A DNA stretch of 64,000 nucleotides from Mesorhizobium sp. WSM3862. Its GTDB lineage: Bacteria > Pseudomonadota > Alphaproteobacteria > Rhizobiales > Rhizobiaceae. The notes beneath the pieces were generated by a model, which had not been told where the DNA came from, did not search any database, and saw only the letters and a program-made list of their open reading frames with translations. Each line of letters starts with the position of its first letter. Position 1 is the stretch's first letter. A program made the position numbers and the translations under genes. Positions 28,516 through 36,793 of this stretch are shown one piece after another. The stretch covers positions 558,001 to 622,000 of the forward strand of contig NZ_NSGE01000001.1 in the NCBI RefSeq assembly GCF_002294985.1, in the 5' to 3' direction.

Positions 28516-29690
28516 TGCGGCCTTCGCCCCGATGCGACCCAGATCGGCCAACCCGCATAACCCTTGGGGTGTAGCGCAGCGAATATGTGATCCTGGAAGC
28601 CCTGCCGGAACCGTGCAACGAACTCCGCCCCGTCGCCGCGTTTGGTTGCCATCTCGCCGGCATACACATCGGCCCAGGCTACAATGACATCGGCGAAGTC
28701 CTGCACATCTCCGTCCAAGTTGGTGACCGTGAAGGTCTCGACACGTATGTCGTCGAATCCGGCTTCGATCAGATATCGGCGACTCTTGGGCCCGAGCTCA
28801 ACGTCCATTTCGAAATGCGCGAACAGCTTCGCCACTTCATTGTATGTCCAACGGATGCTTTCGGCGCGCGGCTCGCCGAGGCAATGCGAATTCTTCTCGT
28901 TGGTGATGTAGACCCGCCCGCCTGGCTTGCATATGCGGTAGAGTTCCTTGAGGATGAGTTCCGGTCGATTGAAGATTTGAAGCGAATGTCGGCAGGTGAC
29001 CAAGTCGAACTGCTCCTCGTCGAGCAGCATTTCCGAGGCATCGCCATAAGTATATTCGATGCCCCGGATATCGAACTCCCGCATCACGCGTCTGGCGTAG
29101 TCCAGGCTTGATATGGAGTGGTCGAGGGCGACAATCCGCGACGGCTGGAACTCTTTCTGCACGAGCACGGCGAAATCACCGATCCCGCAACAGATGTCGG
29201 CCATAACGATCCCGGGTCTCATGCCATGTCGCGGCAGGATTGCACGCTCGTGGCGCCAGGTCATCTTTGTCTGCGTGCGCAGGATTGGAACGAACCCGCC
29301 TTCCTCGAGGAAGCCCTGCCCTGGATAGAATTCGCTGTCATACTCCTCGACCGTGATGTTCGGTTCGATTCCGCTCAGCCGACCGAATTTTCGCGAGGTC
29401 CATCCGACGACGCTCGACGTGATGACAACAAATTTGAGATCGGGTCGAGCGCGACAAGCATCGATGATGATCCTCGAAAAGGCGTAAAATGCAGCGTTGT
29501 TCATCTGCGCCAAGCGCCTGACATTGACGTAGAGAACGCCGCGTACTCGGCCGATCGCATCGCGAAGCAATGCCAGGCTAGGCCCAAGCTCATCGATCGC
29601 CTGAGGCCGGACCACCCCAGATATTGAGAACTCCTGGTTGTTCGCATCGTACTGCGCCTTGAAGCGCGCGTGCAGGTTGTAAGGGCTCAA
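28512..29690 (-). CDS. STAS-domain / class I methyltransferase fusion protein
   Basis: 392 residues. Residues about 18-118 align by eye with the stand-alone STAS protein encoded at 25231: VLYVNVRRLAQMNNAAFYAF corresponds to [20 protein letters not shown], and TSSVVGWTSRKFGRL to [15 protein letters not shown]. The NSSG phospho-site is replaced by MNNA (63-66). Residues about 140-320 are an SAM methyltransferase with motif I DICCGIGDFAVL (165-176), acidic ALDHS, and ELYRICKPGGRVYITNE. It overlaps both neighbours by 4 bases. The methyl acceptor is unknown. Confidence 0.82.
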   Translation of the reverse strand: MSPYNLHARFKAQYDANNQEFSISGVVRPQAIDELGPSLALLRDAIGRVRGVLYVNVRRLAQMNNAAFYAFSRIIIDACRARPDLKFVVITSSVVGWTSRKFGRLSGIEPNITVEEYDSEFYPGQGFLEEGGFVPILRTQTKMTWRHERAILPRHGMRPGIVMADICCGIGDFAVLVQKEFQPSRIVALDHSISSLDYARRVMREFDIRGIEYTYGDASEMLLDEEQFDLVTCRHSLQIFNRPELILKELYRICKPGGRVYITNEKNSHCLGEPRAESIRWTYNEVAKLFAHFEMDVELGPKSRRYLIEAGFDDIRVETFTVTNLDGDVQDFADVIVAWADVYAGEMATKRGDGAEFVARFRQGFQDHIFAALHPKGYAGWPIWVASGRRPQ

Positions 29691-30211
29691 TGTTGCAGGC
29701 CCTCAAGCGGAAGATCCACGACGAGCGTGATCGCATCGCCGTCGGCTTCCTCGACCCTGAGTGCCGCGTTGTAGTCGACAGCCAGTTCCAGGAGTACCAC
29801 CTCCCGGCTGGGCGCCAGATCCCCAGACACAGAATTGAGATATCGCTCCTTGGCCTCAAATCCCACGACTTGCAAAACGGCTTCTTCGTAGAATTGGCGC
29901 TCCTCCGGCATGCAGGGAAATGTCAGCTCGATCCTGTCCGTCGCGCCATAGCGAGACACCCTGCATGCCAGTTCGCCGTCGGCGTGGCGGGTACGAAAGG
30001 CGACTTCCAGCAATTCGTTGAACGCAGAGGAAAAGAGATTCGAATGCCGCACCGAGTCTGATCTGTTTTGACTGATCATCCGGGCGATGTACGTCGAGAC
30101 ATAATCGCAGTGTTTCCAAGCGGAGACAAAAGTCTTGATTTCCATGTCGATCTGGATCATCGGCTCAAAAGTCGGTTCGCCAACCGGGTCATGAACAGAT
30201 CCCATCCGCAT
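29687..30211 (-). CDS. Degenerate HATPase-fold protein
   Basis: 174 residues that resemble the anti-sigma-like kinase at 25587: FVSAWKHCDYVSTYIARM against [18 protein letters not shown], and NELLEVAF against NELIENAV. The catalytic N-box Asn is Val here (position 70), and the G box is absent (APSREVVLLEL where GSSGLGLL is expected). ATP binding is therefore doubtful and it may serve as a binding partner only. AGGAGAGG precedes the start; a second Met two codons in has better spacing. It overlaps the next gene by 4 bases. Confidence 0.7.
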   Translation of the reverse strand: MRMGSVHDPVGEPTFEPMIQIDMEIKTFVSAWKHCDYVSTYIARMISQNRSDSVRHSNLFSSAFNELLEVAFRTRHADGELACRVSRYGATDRIELTFPCMPEERQFYEEAVLQVVGFEAKERYLNSVSGDLAPSREVVLLELAVDYNAALRVEEADGDAITLVVDLPLEGLQH

Positions 30212-30360
30212 CCTCTCCTATTCCATCCGTATTTGAGCCCAGGTGACGCGATGAACTCCGGGACGGAAGTTTGACCGCCTCGTGATGAGCCAGTCCCGCA
30301 TTGCGCGGCATCTAGCTCGATCGTGTTTACAGCCCTCCGATTTACAAACGGTGCAAGTGG

Positions 30361-32103
30361 CTAGCGCGCCCGATTTGATTCCTCCATCGCTTCCAGCCCC
30401 TTCGGCGGCGACCGCCTGATGAAATCGCCGGTTGCCTCGGATCCGAGCGGCCGTCCCATGAAATTGCCTTGCAGGTAATCGCAATTTTCCTTGATCAGCC
30501 ACCGTGCCTGCGCCGACGTCTCGACCCCCTCGGCGGTGACGCTAATTCCCAGGCCGTGCGCCAGACTTATGATCGATCGCACAATCGTTTGACTCTTCAG
30601 ATCCGTCTCCAGGTCCGCGATAAAGTATTGATCTATCTTCAAGGTATCGAACGGAAAATTCTTAAGGTAGCTCAAGGATGAATAGTATGTTCCAAAATCG
30701 TCGAGCGAGATTCGTATTCCCAGGACGTTCAACGTATTCAATGTATCTATATTGTCGATAGTCTTCTCAAGAAGAACCGTTTCGGTTATCTCGAGTTCAA
30801 GCCTTTCAGCTCGGATTCCAACTGCGTCGATGATCTGAGCGACCGTGTCCGTCAGCGAACCGCTCAGGAACTGAGCCGGCGACAGGTTGACTGCGACTGT
30901 CAGCGCGGAAGGCCACGCCAATGCCTGGCGACAAGCTTGCTCGAGCACCCATCGTCCAATTTCGTCCATCAGACCGTCCGCTTCGGCGATCGGAATGAAC
31001 ACGCCGGGCGGAATGATTCCTATCTCGGGGTGCCGCCACCGCAGCAGCGCTTCGAAACCAATCACCGACGAAGGAGGCCTGATGAGCGGCTGATAGTCCA
31101 GGTAAAGCTCGCCCCGCTCCAGCGCGGTTCGAAGGCTGCGCCTCAGATTTTCGCGTTGCTCGAGCAACAACAGCATCGAGCGATTGAACGTTCGAGCGCA
31201 GCCGCGACCATCCGTCTTGGCTGCGTAAAGAGCAATATCTGCGGCTTTCATCAGCTGCTCGCCATCGGTCCCGTGCTCCGGCCCGAAAGCGATTCCGATA
31301 CTTGAACCGACGAAGACGGGAATGCCGTTGATGACGAAAGGGTCCTTGAACGCGTTGACCAGCGATGTGGCGAGGCGCTCGGCTTCCGCGGGCTGCTCCT
31401 TGCCCAATTGGATGACGGCGAACTCGTCGCCGGCATACCGGTACGCAGAGTCGCCGTCCTCCAGCGCGTCGCGGATTCGACCTGCCGCGAGTTGCAGAAG
31501 CGTGTCGCCTGCCCCATGGCCGAGCGTGTCGTTGACCGCTTTGAAATCGTCAAGATCGATTTGCAGCAGGGCGGCTTTTGGCTGAGATCCGCCGATGGCC
31601 GCCAGCGCTTGCTGCAGCCGCTCACCGAATCGCCGTCGATTCTGCAGTCCGGTCAGCACGTCGTGCGTCGCCTGATGGAGCAGAATCATATGCTCCTGCT
31701 CCTGCGCCGCGCTGCGCTCCCCCTGCTCCCGGGATTCAATGATTCCCACGCCATCTGCAGTGCCGAAGACGAAAACGGAGCGGGGCGCTTCGCCCGATGA
31801 GCGCGGCAGGTCAATGCTTGCCGCAGAGCCGCCCTGGAACACCCGAAGAAATTCGTCGCGGCACCTCGTATCGAGGAAGCTTGGATAGATCTCCCAAATG
31901 GCGGCGCCTGGCACCACCGCACCTCCGTACAGGCGTTTAAGCCTGGCGGCGTAGTGAGTTAGGCGGAAGTCGCTATCATAGAACGATAGAAGTTCGGTCG
32001 TATTCGCCAACAGGTTAGCGAGAAGCGCTTCGCCGGCACGTGAATCATCGCTTGAGGAAGACTCCTCATTCTGCGTGCCGACGCCTGATGCCTCTGAACG
32101 CAA
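30361..32103 (-). CDS. GGDEF-EAL cyclic-di-GMP protein with PAS-like N-terminus
   Basis: 580 residues. About 25-130 look like a PAS domain (ELLSFYDSDFRLTHYAARLK). The GGDEF domain has AGDEF at 224-228; an alanine in the first position is tolerated in some active cyclases. The I-site Arg is not seen (EDGD). The EAL domain has EALLR (351-355), ELEITET, DDFG (468-471, followed by TYYSS where TGYSS is usual), LKIDQ and TAEGVET, so phosphodiesterase activity is likely. It is the first gene upstream of the partner-switching set, 149 bases away; co-regulation is inferred. Confidence 0.92.
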   Translation of the reverse strand: MRSEASGVGTQNEESSSSDDSRAGEALLANLLANTTELLSFYDSDFRLTHYAARLKRLYGGAVVPGAAIWEIYPSFLDTRCRDEFLRVFQGGSAASIDLPRSSGEAPRSVFVFGTADGVGIIESREQGERSAAQEQEHMILLHQATHDVLTGLQNRRRFGERLQQALAAIGGSQPKAALLQIDLDDFKAVNDTLGHGAGDTLLQLAAGRIRDALEDGDSAYRYAGDEFAVIQLGKEQPAEAERLATSLVNAFKDPFVINGIPVFVGSSIGIAFGPEHGTDGEQLMKAADIALYAAKTDGRGCARTFNRSMLLLLEQRENLRRSLRTALERGELYLDYQPLIRPPSSVIGFEALLRWRHPEIGIIPPGVFIPIAEADGLMDEIGRWVLEQACRQALAWPSALTVAVNLSPAQFLSGSLTDTVAQIIDAVGIRAERLELEITETVLLEKTIDNIDTLNTLNVLGIRISLDDFGTYYSSLSYLKNFPFDTLKIDQYFIADLETDLKSQTIVRSIISLAHGLGISVTAEGVETSAQARWLIKENCDYLQGNFMGRPLGSEATGDFIRRSPPKGLEAMEESNRAR

Positions 32104-32385
32104 AAGCCACCTCCGTAGGCGGTGAAAATTAGCGTCCCCCAGTTTAGAAATAGCATAAGTAACAAGCTTGGCAAACTTTCAACTCGCTATTTCAACAAGC
32201 GCGGCATGCGCTGTAATTGCAATGGCTGCTCCGCTGTGATTGGCGGCAGGTTATTCCACGATGGAGGTTCATTCATTGTTAATAAATCGCGGATCGACAG
32301 ATAATCGGCGTCGCGCCAGGCCTGATTCGAAATATTGCGACCCACAGGACAGAGCGGAGTTCGCGGCCTGGGATCGATCACAGAC
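32104..32385. other. Intergenic stretch with decayed ligase sequence
   Basis: 282 bases between the GGDEF-EAL start and the LigD-type fragment. Sequence just below 32386 reads on as ligase-like residues (EKADFETLG) in another frame, so the first part is probably decayed ligase. No other gene seen. Confidence 0.45.
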
Positions 32386-33000
32386 CTAGTGTTTCGAAAT
32401 CGGCTTTCTCAAAAATCTGGTTTTCAGCCACGTTTTCGACGGTCCGCTCTGGTAGGGGCTATCGGCGCGTTTCGAGATGACGCCGTCGAGCTCGGTTTTC
32501 TCGGTGGCGCGAAAGATCGCGAGCGCGTCGCCCTCAAAATGCTCGCTGTATTGGATCTTGCCGAGGCCAGGCTCAACCAGTCGCCACAGCGCTTGCTTGC
32601 GTTGCAGCAGGGGTAAGGGGATAAGATTGCGACCGTCGAGATGGAGGATGTCGAAAGCGACGAACACCAGCCGGCTCGGCTCGTTCCAGATCGCAGCTTC
32701 CAGATCAGGAGAACCGGGCGAGCCCCGCTCGCCTGAGACAATCACCTCGCCGTCGAGAATGGCAGCCCGGCATGGCAGGTCGACAGCTAGCGCGATGGGC
32801 CAGTATTTAGTCGTCCAGTCGCGTCCGTTCTTGTTGTAAAGACGCGCGCCGTTCTTATCAATGATGATTTGCGTGCGGTAGCCGTCGAATTTGGCCTCGT
32901 GGACCCACCCTTCATCTTCGGGCGGCCGCTCGACAAGAGTTGGTATCTGCGGCGGAATGAACTCCAGCCGTTCGTCGTCGACCTTGTCACGCTGACTCAA
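32386..33000 (-). pseudogene. Truncated ATP-dependent DNA ligase (LigD ligase-domain type)
   Basis: 204 residues covering the adenylation domain: FIPPQIPTLVERPP, the active-site lysine motif EAKFDGYR, motif III-like AILDGEVIV, FVAFDILHLDGR, and motifs IV/V DGVISKRADSPYQSG ... KTWLKTR. The OB-fold domain, about 100 residues, is missing. After KTRF the reading frame ends in RKPISKH, while the +1 frame gives EKADFETLG, the kind of sequence expected next, which suggests a frameshift in the T-run at about 32403-32407. A TTG at 33000 is the only available start and touches the downstream repeat array. Confidence 0.75.
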
Positions 33001-33430
33001 CTACGCCACCATCTTTGCCGGATAGCGGTGGCGCGAGCGGCACAGGCGATCTGGTATCCATTTGGACACCTGCCGCCTGTGCCTTGCCCCCACTAAGCCA
33101 TTCTGCGACGGAATGAACACCGGCCAGCCGCCCCCCGGCCATTGGCACGCTTACTCAACTACGCCACACCTTCGACGGATAGCGGTAGCGCGAGCGGCAC
33201 AGGCGATCCGATTTCCCCAACTTGGACATCTGCCGCCTGTGCCGAGCCCCCACTAAGCCATCGAGCCCCCACTAAGCTATTTTGCGGCGGCATGAACACC
33301 AACCGGCCGCCTCGGCCTTGGCACGCTAACTCACTTACGCCTTTGACGGTTTGCGGCGGCGCGGTCGGCACAGGCGGTGCGATATTCCCCCCAACTTGGA
33401 AACCTGCCGCCTGTGCCGAGCCCCCCGCTA
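32996..33430. repeat. Three tandem structured repeats
   Basis: Three diverged units begin at 32996, 33154 and 33330 with ctcaactacgcc or similar. Each holds an exactly conserved 10-base inverted repeat, ggcacaggcg / cgcctgtgcc, at 33039/33074, 33196/33234 and 33367/33408. Spacers are 25, 28 and 31 bases, so the arms are kept while the loop drifts. Each unit then has cccc(c)actaag or a variant. No protein is encoded convincingly across them. Confidence 0.85.
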
Positions 33431-33463
33431 AGTCACAGCGAACATCTACGAATAAGGCCGCGC

Positions 33464-33504
33464 TGTCGTTAGCTGCGCATCCAGATACTTATCCGGGCGT
33501 ACAT
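33464..33504 (+). repeat. Left inverted repeat flanking the AraC gene
   Basis: 41 bases starting tgtcgttagc; 32 of 41 match the reverse complement of 34908-34948 by my count. Both arms start with the same 10 bases and keep atccaga-acttatc. They lie 143 bases after the AraC stop and 18 bases before its start. The stretch 33505-33647 shows nothing else. Confidence 0.6.
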
Positions 33505-33647
33505 ATCTCGATCGGCACGGCATCTCTCGCCAGGGATTTTGCCCAATGGGGTACCGCCAGCCAAGGATCGCTTGCCCGGCAAGGATTGTCGCCGGATCCA
33601 GTATCACTCCGGGCATACTGATGAAACGTCCGCCGCGGATGCTATGA

Positions 33648-34889
33648 TCAGCTTCCAAGCGCCTTGAGCCATCCTTCAAACGAGGAGGTCTTCTCGTGCT
33701 CGCCAAGCGAAACAGAGTGGGCGGGGCGCGGCAACACCGTCGTCCTGCGCCCTTCGCGGGGGCTGTAACCGAACTCCTTGCTGAACGCCCGGCTGAAATT
33801 TGCCGCTGAACTGAACCCGAAGGCCTCCGCAATTTGAACGATGCGCCGGCTGTCCGCCGGATCGCTGAGCGCAACATGGGCCGCTAGAAGTCGGCGACTT
33901 TGAATGTAATGGAGCACCCCACCGCTCGGTTCGAACAGCTGGTAGAGACGAGATCGCGAAACACCGAGCGCCCGGCACATTGAATCCGGCGTCAGATGAG
34001 CCGCTTCCAGGTTGTTCTGGACGTATCGACGGGCCCGCTCCATCAGCGCGACACTCGCCAGTTGTTCGGCCGCAGCCGCATGTTCGGCCGGCGGCGCTAG
34101 GCACGCAATGATCATGCTGCGGGTTGCGTGTACGATGCGAGGCAGGTCGTCAGCGGTGAGGCTGCGCAGTCTTGTTACGATGCCGTCGACATAGTCGATC
34201 AAAAGGTTTGCAAAATTGCCGGAAAGAATTGAATTGTTGTTTGCGTCGAGGGTTGCCGCCGCGTCGGCGAACAAATCACGCGGCAAATATAGAACGAGAC
34301 TTTCGGATTCGGTCATCCTCCCGCGAAACGGGTAACCTAGCGACCTGATCTCAAGTTTGCCCGGCTGGCCCTCCGCGACACGGCGATTGACCTCCGTCCA
34401 CGACCGGCCGGTATGTGGCAAGACGACATACCAATGATCGATCGAGCTGGACCGAAGCTTTGCGGCGGAACGGATATAACTGTGCGCCGGCGTCCGCTGT
34501 TCGACGATCAGCATGCCGCCGAGATTCCAAGCCTTGTGCGCTGCGGGGAAGCCGTCGTCCAGCGATTTGTCATCCGGCAGCCTGACCTCGACAAGCGGTG
34601 CCACATGCGCTTGCCAAGCGGGGAATTGATCCTCTGCTGCCAGTTCGAGTGTTGAAAAGGACAGCGGTTCCAGTGCCGGCGCGATTGGCCGAGCCGCCTC
34701 GTTGTCGGGTTGAACGTCGCGAGGCCAACGCCGTCGCTCACGCTCCGGTACAGGCCCGGTATGCGCCTCGTCTTGCTCCTTAGCGTCCATCGCGCGTGGT
34801 GCCATATCCGATTCCGGTATGCCCATGCCCCCGCAATCATGTGGTGTATCCCGGGATCTGGCAAGCCTGTGGACCGCATCGTCGATCAC
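33648..34889 (-). CDS. AraC-family transcriptional regulator
   Basis: 413 residues at most; the first 60 are low-complexity and charged, so a later start is possible. The centre (about 75-270) resembles the AraC-binding-like domain of XylS/FeaR-type regulators (WYVVLPHTGRSW). The C-terminus has the double HTH: LTPDSMCRALGVSRSRLYQLF and IVQIAEAFGFSSAANFSRAF followed by FGYSPRE. It is flanked by the 41-base inverted repeats. Target genes are not evident. Confidence 0.88.
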   Translation of the reverse strand: MIDDAVHRLARSRDTPHDCGGMGIPESDMAPRAMDAKEQDEAHTGPVPERERRRWPRDVQPDNEAARPIAPALEPLSFSTLELAAEDQFPAWQAHVAPLVEVRLPDDKSLDDGFPAAHKAWNLGGMLIVEQRTPAHSYIRSAAKLRSSSIDHWYVVLPHTGRSWTEVNRRVAEGQPGKLEIRSLGYPFRGRMTESESLVLYLPRDLFADAAATLDANNNSILSGNFANLLIDYVDGIVTRLRSLTADDLPRIVHATRSMIIACLAPPAEHAAAAEQLASVALMERARRYVQNNLEAAHLTPDSMCRALGVSRSRLYQLFEPSGGVLHYIQSRRLLAAHVALSDPADSRRIVQIAEAFGFSSAANFSRAFSKEFGYSPREGRRTTVLPRPAHSVSLGEHEKTSSFEGWLKALGS

Positions 34890-34907
34890 GCTGGGTTACA
34901 ATAAGAA

Positions 34908-34948
34908 ATGCATCCCGAGATAAGTTTCTGGATACGAGGCTAACGACA
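34908..34948 (-). repeat. Right inverted repeat flanking the AraC gene
   Basis: Partner of 33464-33504. It lies 18 bases upstream of the AraC start, where an operator would be expected; as one of a flanking pair it could equally be a mobile-element end. Confidence 0.6.
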
Positions 34949-35009
34949 CACTTCAGACCGGCGCCTATAGATTCCGACATCGTGAAAGCGACGTTGAGGA
35001 GACCAGGTA

Positions 35010-35312
35010 ATGAATGAAAAAGTCAAAGGAGAAGCTCGCCGCAAGATAATTCTTGATGGATATGTCAACAACGAGCCATTGAAAGACATTGCGGCAAAGC
35101 TCGGATGCTCACTGGCGAGTTTGAAAGTCAGCGCCAGCAAACTTGGCTGCACTCGCGCCCCGAAAGAGGCGGCTGACTTTCGACGCGGCTTTCGTATACC
35201 CGACAACAAACGGCAAGACTATTACCAGCTCATGCGAGTCGGCCAATATAGATCTCGGGACTGCGCACAGATTTTGGGATTATTGACAACACAATCGCCG
35301 AGCATGGAGTAA
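35010..35312 (+). CDS. Small HTH-like hypothetical protein
   Basis: 100 residues. YVNNEPLKDIAAKLGCSLASLKVSASKLG reads like a helix-turn-helix of the sigma-70 region 4/Sin type. AGGAGA precedes the ATG, a good ribosome site. The second half (FRIPDNKRQDYYQLMRVGQY) is unrecognised. A DNA-binding role is inferred from the HTH-like pattern only. Confidence 0.5.
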   Translation: MNEKVKGEARRKIILDGYVNNEPLKDIAAKLGCSLASLKVSASKLGCTRAPKEAADFRRGFRIPDNKRQDYYQLMRVGQYRSRDCAQILGLLTTQSPSME

Positions 35313-35351
35313 CGTTACTAGAAGCTGGGGACAACATCTTTTCAAGCCTCG

Positions 35352-35651
35352 GTGACAAGGCCCCGCCGCAAAGTACGGGCGGCGGGCGCTGAAAGGTTCG
35401 CTCAAATGCTGCGTCGGCGTTTCAATCGCACCTGCCTTAGCCCTCTCGATCTGGCCGTTTGCGAACGCGTGTTCAATCAGGTCTGCGCAGATGAACAGCT
35501 CGATCCTTTGGACCCGGACGCCGAAATTCTAGCGGTATTGGTTGTGGCCATCTTTCGAAATGCTCACACCAACGAACGCGAACTGCTGGAGGCGGTCAAA
35601 TCTCGCCGGCAAAAGGCCAGGGCAGCCGTCCGCACGCCTAAAATGAACTAG
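35352..35651 (+). CDS. Small hypothetical protein
   Basis: 99 residues from a GTG start, basic N-terminus then LSPLDLAVCERVFNQVCADE and DPLDPDAEILAVLVVAIFRN, probably helical, with an Arg/Lys-rich tail. No membrane segment. It follows the HTH-like gene by 39 bases, so they may be co-transcribed. No family recognised. Confidence 0.5.
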   Translation: MTRPRRKVRAAGAERFAQMLRRRFNRTCLSPLDLAVCERVFNQVCADEQLDPLDPDAEILAVLVVAIFRNAHTNERELLEAVKSRRQKARAAVRTPKMN

Positions 35652-35698
35652 TTGATCTACCCGCCAGCGGCATCAAGCCGGCCATTCAGCCCTCTGCA

Positions 35699-35740
35699 CA
35701 TCGTCCGTAAGGGCAATGCTTCGACGAAGGGCCCGCTGCG
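35699..35740 (+). pseudogene. Fragment of a radC 3' end
   Basis: The translated fragment HIVRKGNASTKGPL is close to the C-terminus of the intact radC in this window ([16 protein letters not shown]), and the DNA keeps caagggcaa/taagggcaa and gaagggcc at the same spacing. Nothing else of radC is seen on either side. It is a short relic, about 42 bases. Confidence 0.6.
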
Positions 35741-35892
35741 CCAAGGCCCCCCGCCCCAAAAGGTCCGGGCGCGCAGCAACGTTTTGCACATCAGCTAGTC
35801 GGCTCTGGAATTTCAACCGGAAATCGAGCATGATGCGGCTTGGTATTGGCGTTGGATGCTTCGCGCTCCCATGAAATACCGGAGGACGGGAC

Positions 35893-36777
35893 ATGGCCAT
35901 CGCGCTTGTACTCGTTTTGATCGTCGTGGGCTCGGTGTTGTTCCACTTCCTGAGCCCATGGTGGTGGACGCCGATTGCCTCGAACTGGGACTATATCGAC
36001 CACACCATCATCATCAGCTTCTGGATCACCGGCGTCGTTTTTGCCGCCGTTGTGCTCTTCATGGCGTATTGCGTGTTCCGCTTTCGCCATCGCGAAGGCA
36101 ATCGCGCGGTATACGAACCGGAGAACAAGCGTCTCGAATGGTGGCTGACGATCGTCACTGCGATCGGCGTCACCGCCTTGCTCGTTCCCGGCCTGTTCGT
36201 CTGGAGCCGCTTCGTCAACGTGCCGAGCGATGCGACCGAAATCGAGGTCGTTGCTCAGCAATGGCAGTGGAGCTATCGCCTGCCGGGCAAGGACGGCAAG
36301 CTCGGCACTTCGGACACCCGTGAAGTAGCCGCTGAGAACCCGCTAGGCATCGCCCCAAAGGATCCCAACGGCCAGGACGACGTCGTGGTCGAGGCGGCGG
36401 ACCTGCACTTGCCGGTCGGCAAACCGGTCAAGATGCTGCTGCGTTCGATCGACGTGCTGCATGATTTCTACATCCCGGAATTCCGCGCCAAGATGGACAT
36501 GATCCCGGGATCGGTCACCTATTTCTGGTTCACTCCAACAAGGACCGGAACCTTCCAGGTCCTGTGCGCCGAGCTCTGCGGCCAGGGACATCCGCTGATG
36601 CATGGCATGGTGATGGTCGACACCGAGCAGGATTACCTGACCTGGCTCGGGCAGCAGCAGACTTTTGCGCAACTGTCGGCGCCTCAGCAAACGGGCTCGG
36701 CGAACCCGCTGCCAGGAAAGACAATGGCGTCCGCTTTGGACGTCGGGGCAAAAGTCGAAACTGTCGAGGCCCGCTGA
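35893..36777 (+). CDS. coxB: Cytochrome c oxidase subunit II
   Basis: 294 residues. Two N-terminal membrane helices (about 1-22 and 42-62), then a periplasmic cupredoxin domain with a full CuA site: His in DVLHDFYIPEF and the CAELCGQGHPLM motif (C-x3-C-x3-H-x2-M). No signal-peptide lipobox and no fused cytochrome c domain. A GGAGGA ribosome site precedes the ATG. First gene of the oxidase operon. The arrangement resembles the alternative CoxMNOP oxidase of Bradyrhizobium, but I cannot tell orthology from the sequence. Confidence 0.95.
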   Translation: MAIALVLVLIVVGSVLFHFLSPWWWTPIASNWDYIDHTIIISFWITGVVFAAVVLFMAYCVFRFRHREGNRAVYEPENKRLEWWLTIVTAIGVTALLVPGLFVWSRFVNVPSDATEIEVVAQQWQWSYRLPGKDGKLGTSDTREVAAENPLGIAPKDPNGQDDVVVEAADLHLPVGKPVKMLLRSIDVLHDFYIPEFRAKMDMIPGSVTYFWFTPTRTGTFQVLCAELCGQGHPLMHGMVMVDTEQDYLTWLGQQQTFAQLSAPQQTGSANPLPGKTMASALDVGAKVETVEAR

Positions 36778-36793
36778 ACAGGGAGGTGCTCCC

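Noticed and set aside
32996..33430. CRISPR array or integron attC sites.
   Set aside because: Only three diverged units of 100-176 bases without regular spacers, no cas genes, and the attC core RYYYAAC/GTTRRRY is not in place.
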